Assembly: GCA_021827465.1 (NCBI GenBank)
Contig: JAKAVX010000185.1
Coordinates: 1 to 5,933, forward strand
DNA: 5,933 nucleotides
Reading direction: 5' to 3'
From: Deltaproteobacteria bacterium
Lineage (GTDB): Bacteria > Desulfobacterota_B > Binatia > Binatales > Binataceae
Part shown: piece by piece, positions 4,179 through 5,933 of the stretch
Layout: each line of letters begins with the position of its first letter
Position numbering within the stretch: the first letter of the stretch is position 1
Program-made: the position numbers and the translations under genes
The notes under the pieces: generated by a model
Databases searched by the model: none
What the model was told of the DNA's origin: nothing
The model's input: only the letters and a program-made list of their open reading frames with translations

Positions 4179-5933
4179 GTGCGGAGATGGTTCCCGAAGT
4201 GGCGCAAAGGCGGCCGCAAGCGCAAGAAGAAGGGCAAGGGCGCGGCGCGGTTCTCGCGGCTTCGCCTCGCGGCGGGCGCGGCTTTCCTGCTGCTCACGTT
4301 TGGAACCGGATTTTACCTCGCGCAGCTTTATATCCAAATCTCCGCGCTTATCGCCGAGCGACAGGCCGCACTCACCTCAGCGATCTACTCGTCGCCGACA
4401 GTTCTTCGCGCGGGCGACGATACCGAAAGGCTTCGCCTTTTCGATCGCCTCGCCCATCTTAGCTACACGCAAAACCCGAAGGTTGACCGTCCGGGCGAAT
4501 ATTTCGCCGAACCCGGTCTGGTAAGGATTTATCTTCGCGCCTTTCGCGCCGGCGTTGACGACTACCCGGCCCGGATAATCCGTCTCGCGCTCGACGGCAC
4601 GCGGATCGTCACGGTCGCGGATCGTTACGGCGTCGCGATTCGGGATGCGGCCCTCGAACCCGAGGTGATCGGGCGGCTTTTGCCCGGCGCGCCTGCCGAG
4701 CGGGTCGAAGTCTCGCTCAGTGAGCTCAAGCCGTTCTTCGTAAAGGGGCTTGTCGCGACCGAGGATCGATGGTTTTACTACCATCCGGGCTTCGATCCGA
4801 TCCGTATCGTCGAAGCCGCGATCAAAGACCTGCGAACGGGCCATCTGGTCGAGGGCGCGAGCACGCTGACGCAGCAGCTTGCGCGCACGTTCCTTCAGAA
4901 TCGCGCGCGAAACTTCTCACGCAAGTTCAAGGAACTGGCGGTCGCGCTGGTGCTCGAAGTGCGGCTTACCAAGAACCAGATCCTCGAGCGCTATATCAAC
5001 GACGTTCCGATGGGCGAGTACCACGGCACGCCGATCGTCGGGCTTCCGCTCGCGGCGCGTTACTTCTTCAACAAGGACCTGAGCGAGGTGACGCCGACCG
5101 AAGCCGCGACGCTTATCGGGATGATCCGCGCGCCGACGCTCTACGATCCGCGTCGCCATCCTGAGGCCTGCCGAATCCGGCGCGATACGGTGCTGCACAC
5201 GATGCTCGACGCGGGCGTGATAGACCGCAGCGCCTATGTTGCGTCGGTCGCCTCGCCGGTTCAGGTCGCGGCGACGCCGGGGATTCGGCGCGCGCCGTAT
5301 TTCACCGATTACGTGACGGACTTCGTCAAATCGATTCCGGGGCTCGACGGCAGGCTCAAGGGGCTTAAGGTCTATACGACGCTCGACACCGAGATGCAGG
5401 CCGACGCGCAGGACGCGCTCGAGAATAATCTGAAACGTATCGAGCGGGCGCGGCCGAGGCTTCGCCGCCGCGACCGGTTGAAGCGGCTTCAGAGCGCGAT
5501 GGTGGCGCTCGATCCAAATACGGGCGCGATTCTCGCGATGGTCGGCGGGCGCAACTACGCGGCGAGCCAGTACAACCGGGTGACGACGGCGCTTCGCCAG
5601 CCCGGTTCGGCGTTCAAGCCGATCGTCTACCTGTCGGCGCTCGATCCGAGCCGATCGCCGTTTAGTCCAGCGATGACGCTCGCTTCGATACTTCCCGACC
5701 GTCCGATGTCGTTCAACGGATGGACGCCGGAGAACTACGAGCGCACCTATCACGGGCAGGTGACGGTCGCCGAGGCGCTGTTCGACTCGCTCAACGTCCC
5801 GACCGCTTATCTCGGCAGCAGGCTCGGACCGCCGCTGATGATTCGCACCGCGCACGAGATGGGGATCCATGAGAATCTGCCGCGATACCTTCCGATTGCG
5901 ATCGGTGCGGGCGACACGACGCAGCCCGACCCC
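4179..5933 (+). CDS. mrcB: Class A penicillin-binding protein, PBP1b type (3' end outside window)
   Basis: The first 585 residues of a bifunctional peptidoglycan synthase, which polymerises lipid II (glycosyltransferase) and cross-links stem peptides (transpeptidase) at the outer face of the inner membrane. Residues 1-29 are cytoplasmic and about half Lys/Arg. One membrane helix follows (about 28-52). Residues about 69-153 resemble the UB2H domain of E. coli PBP1b, including RPGEY (104-108). The GT51 domain has EDRWFYYHPG (195-204, catalytic Glu195), GASTLTQQL (226-234), RKFKE (248-252, second catalytic Glu252) and KNQILERYIN (265-274); the Glu-Glu spacing of 57 equals that of E. coli PBP1b (Glu233/Glu290). 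The transpeptidase domain starts near 441 with MVALDPNTGAILAMVGG, the SxxK motif is SAFK (Ser477-Lys480) and SLN is at 537-539. The KTG motif and C-terminus lie beyond the window. Start is GTG 4179, fixed by GGAGGAG upstream and an in-frame TAG at 4170. PBP1a is less likely because of the UB2H-like insert. Confidence 0.95.
   Translation, partial: MRRWFPKWRKGGRKRKKKGKGAARFSRLRLAAGAAFLLLTFGTGFYLAQLYIQISALIAERQAALTSAIYSSPTVLRAGDDTERLRLFDRLAHLSYTQNPKVDRPGEYFAEPGLVRIYLRAFRAGVDDYPARIIRLALDGTRIVTVADRYGVAIRDAALEPEVIGRLLPGAPAERVEVSLSELKPFFVKGLVATEDRWFYYHPGFDPIRIVEAAIKDLRTGHLVEGASTLTQQLARTFLQNRARNFSRKFKELAVALVLEVRLTKNQILERYINDVPMGEYHGTPIVGLPLAARYFFNKDLSEVTPTEAATLIGMIRAPTLYDPRRHPEACRIRRDTVLHTMLDAGVIDRSAYVASVASPVQVAATPGIRRAPYFTDYVTDFVKSIPGLDGRLKGLKVYTTLDTEMQADAQDALENNLKRIERARPRLRRRDRLKRLQSAMVALDPNTGAILAMVGGRNYAASQYNRVTTALRQPGSAFKPIVYLSALDPSRSPFSPAMTLASILPDRPMSFNGWTPENYERTYHGQVTVAEALFDSLNVPTAYLGSRLGPPLMIRTAHEMGIHENLPRYLPIAIGAGDTTQPDP

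Noticed and set aside
4032..4524. Open frames on both strands across the gap before the PBP and its N-terminal part (4032-4337 -, 4096-4524 +)
   Set aside because: They are low-complexity Arg/Ala/Ser-rich frames overlapping the true PBP frame, with no family resemblance.
4917..5870. A 317-codon open frame on the - strand opposite the PBP gene
   Set aside because: It is antisense to well-conserved GT51 and transpeptidase motifs, is Arg/His/Val-rich with no family resemblance, and fits a G+C-driven shadow.

Overview
The window is G+C-rich, densely packed bacterial chromosome. The base composition, the use of GTG and TTG starts, the mostly short gaps, and a class A penicillin-binding protein of the PBP1b type with a UB2H-like domain suggest a high-GC Gram-negative bacterium, perhaps a soil or uncultured proteobacterial-type lineage. 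That placement is an inference; nothing in the window fixes the phylum. I see no rRNA, tRNA, insertion sequence, CRISPR array, prophage gene or clear sign of recent transfer.

Layout from left to right. Bases 2-106 hold the last 34 codons of a FabG-like short-chain dehydrogenase (SDR) on the + strand. Converging on it, with only 5 bases between the stop codons, is a complete second SDR on the - strand (112-849) that starts at TTG. A 139-base divergent gap (850-988) carries a small inverted repeat and a repeated hexamer. Then come, on the + strand, a phosphomannomutase/phosphoglucomutase (989-2344) and a mannose-1-phosphate guanylyltransferase (2341-3429), which overlap by 4 bases (GTGA). After a 116-base gap follows a small protein of the 'adenosine-specific kinase' family (COG1839/PF04008; 3546-4028). 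After a 150-base gap comes a bifunctional PBP1b-type peptidoglycan synthase (4179 to the window end, truncated by the window edge).

How they work together. The mutase and the guanylyltransferase are consecutive steps: mannose-6-phosphate to mannose-1-phosphate to GDP-mannose, the precursor of mannose-, fucose- and rhamnose-type sugars in surface polysaccharides. The PBP builds the peptidoglycan wall. The right-hand part therefore has a cell-envelope flavour, but only the mutase/guanylyltransferase pair is clearly coupled. The COG1839 protein has no obvious link to either neighbour and no well-established physiological role. The SDR pair may belong to lipid or secondary metabolism; substrates cannot be read from the sequence.

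I looked for an undescribed system and did not find convincing evidence of one. The points most worth a second look are the COG1839 protein in this setting, active-site loop variations in both GDP-mannose enzymes, the UB2H-like domain of the PBP with no visible activator gene, and the inverted repeat in the divergent promoter region.
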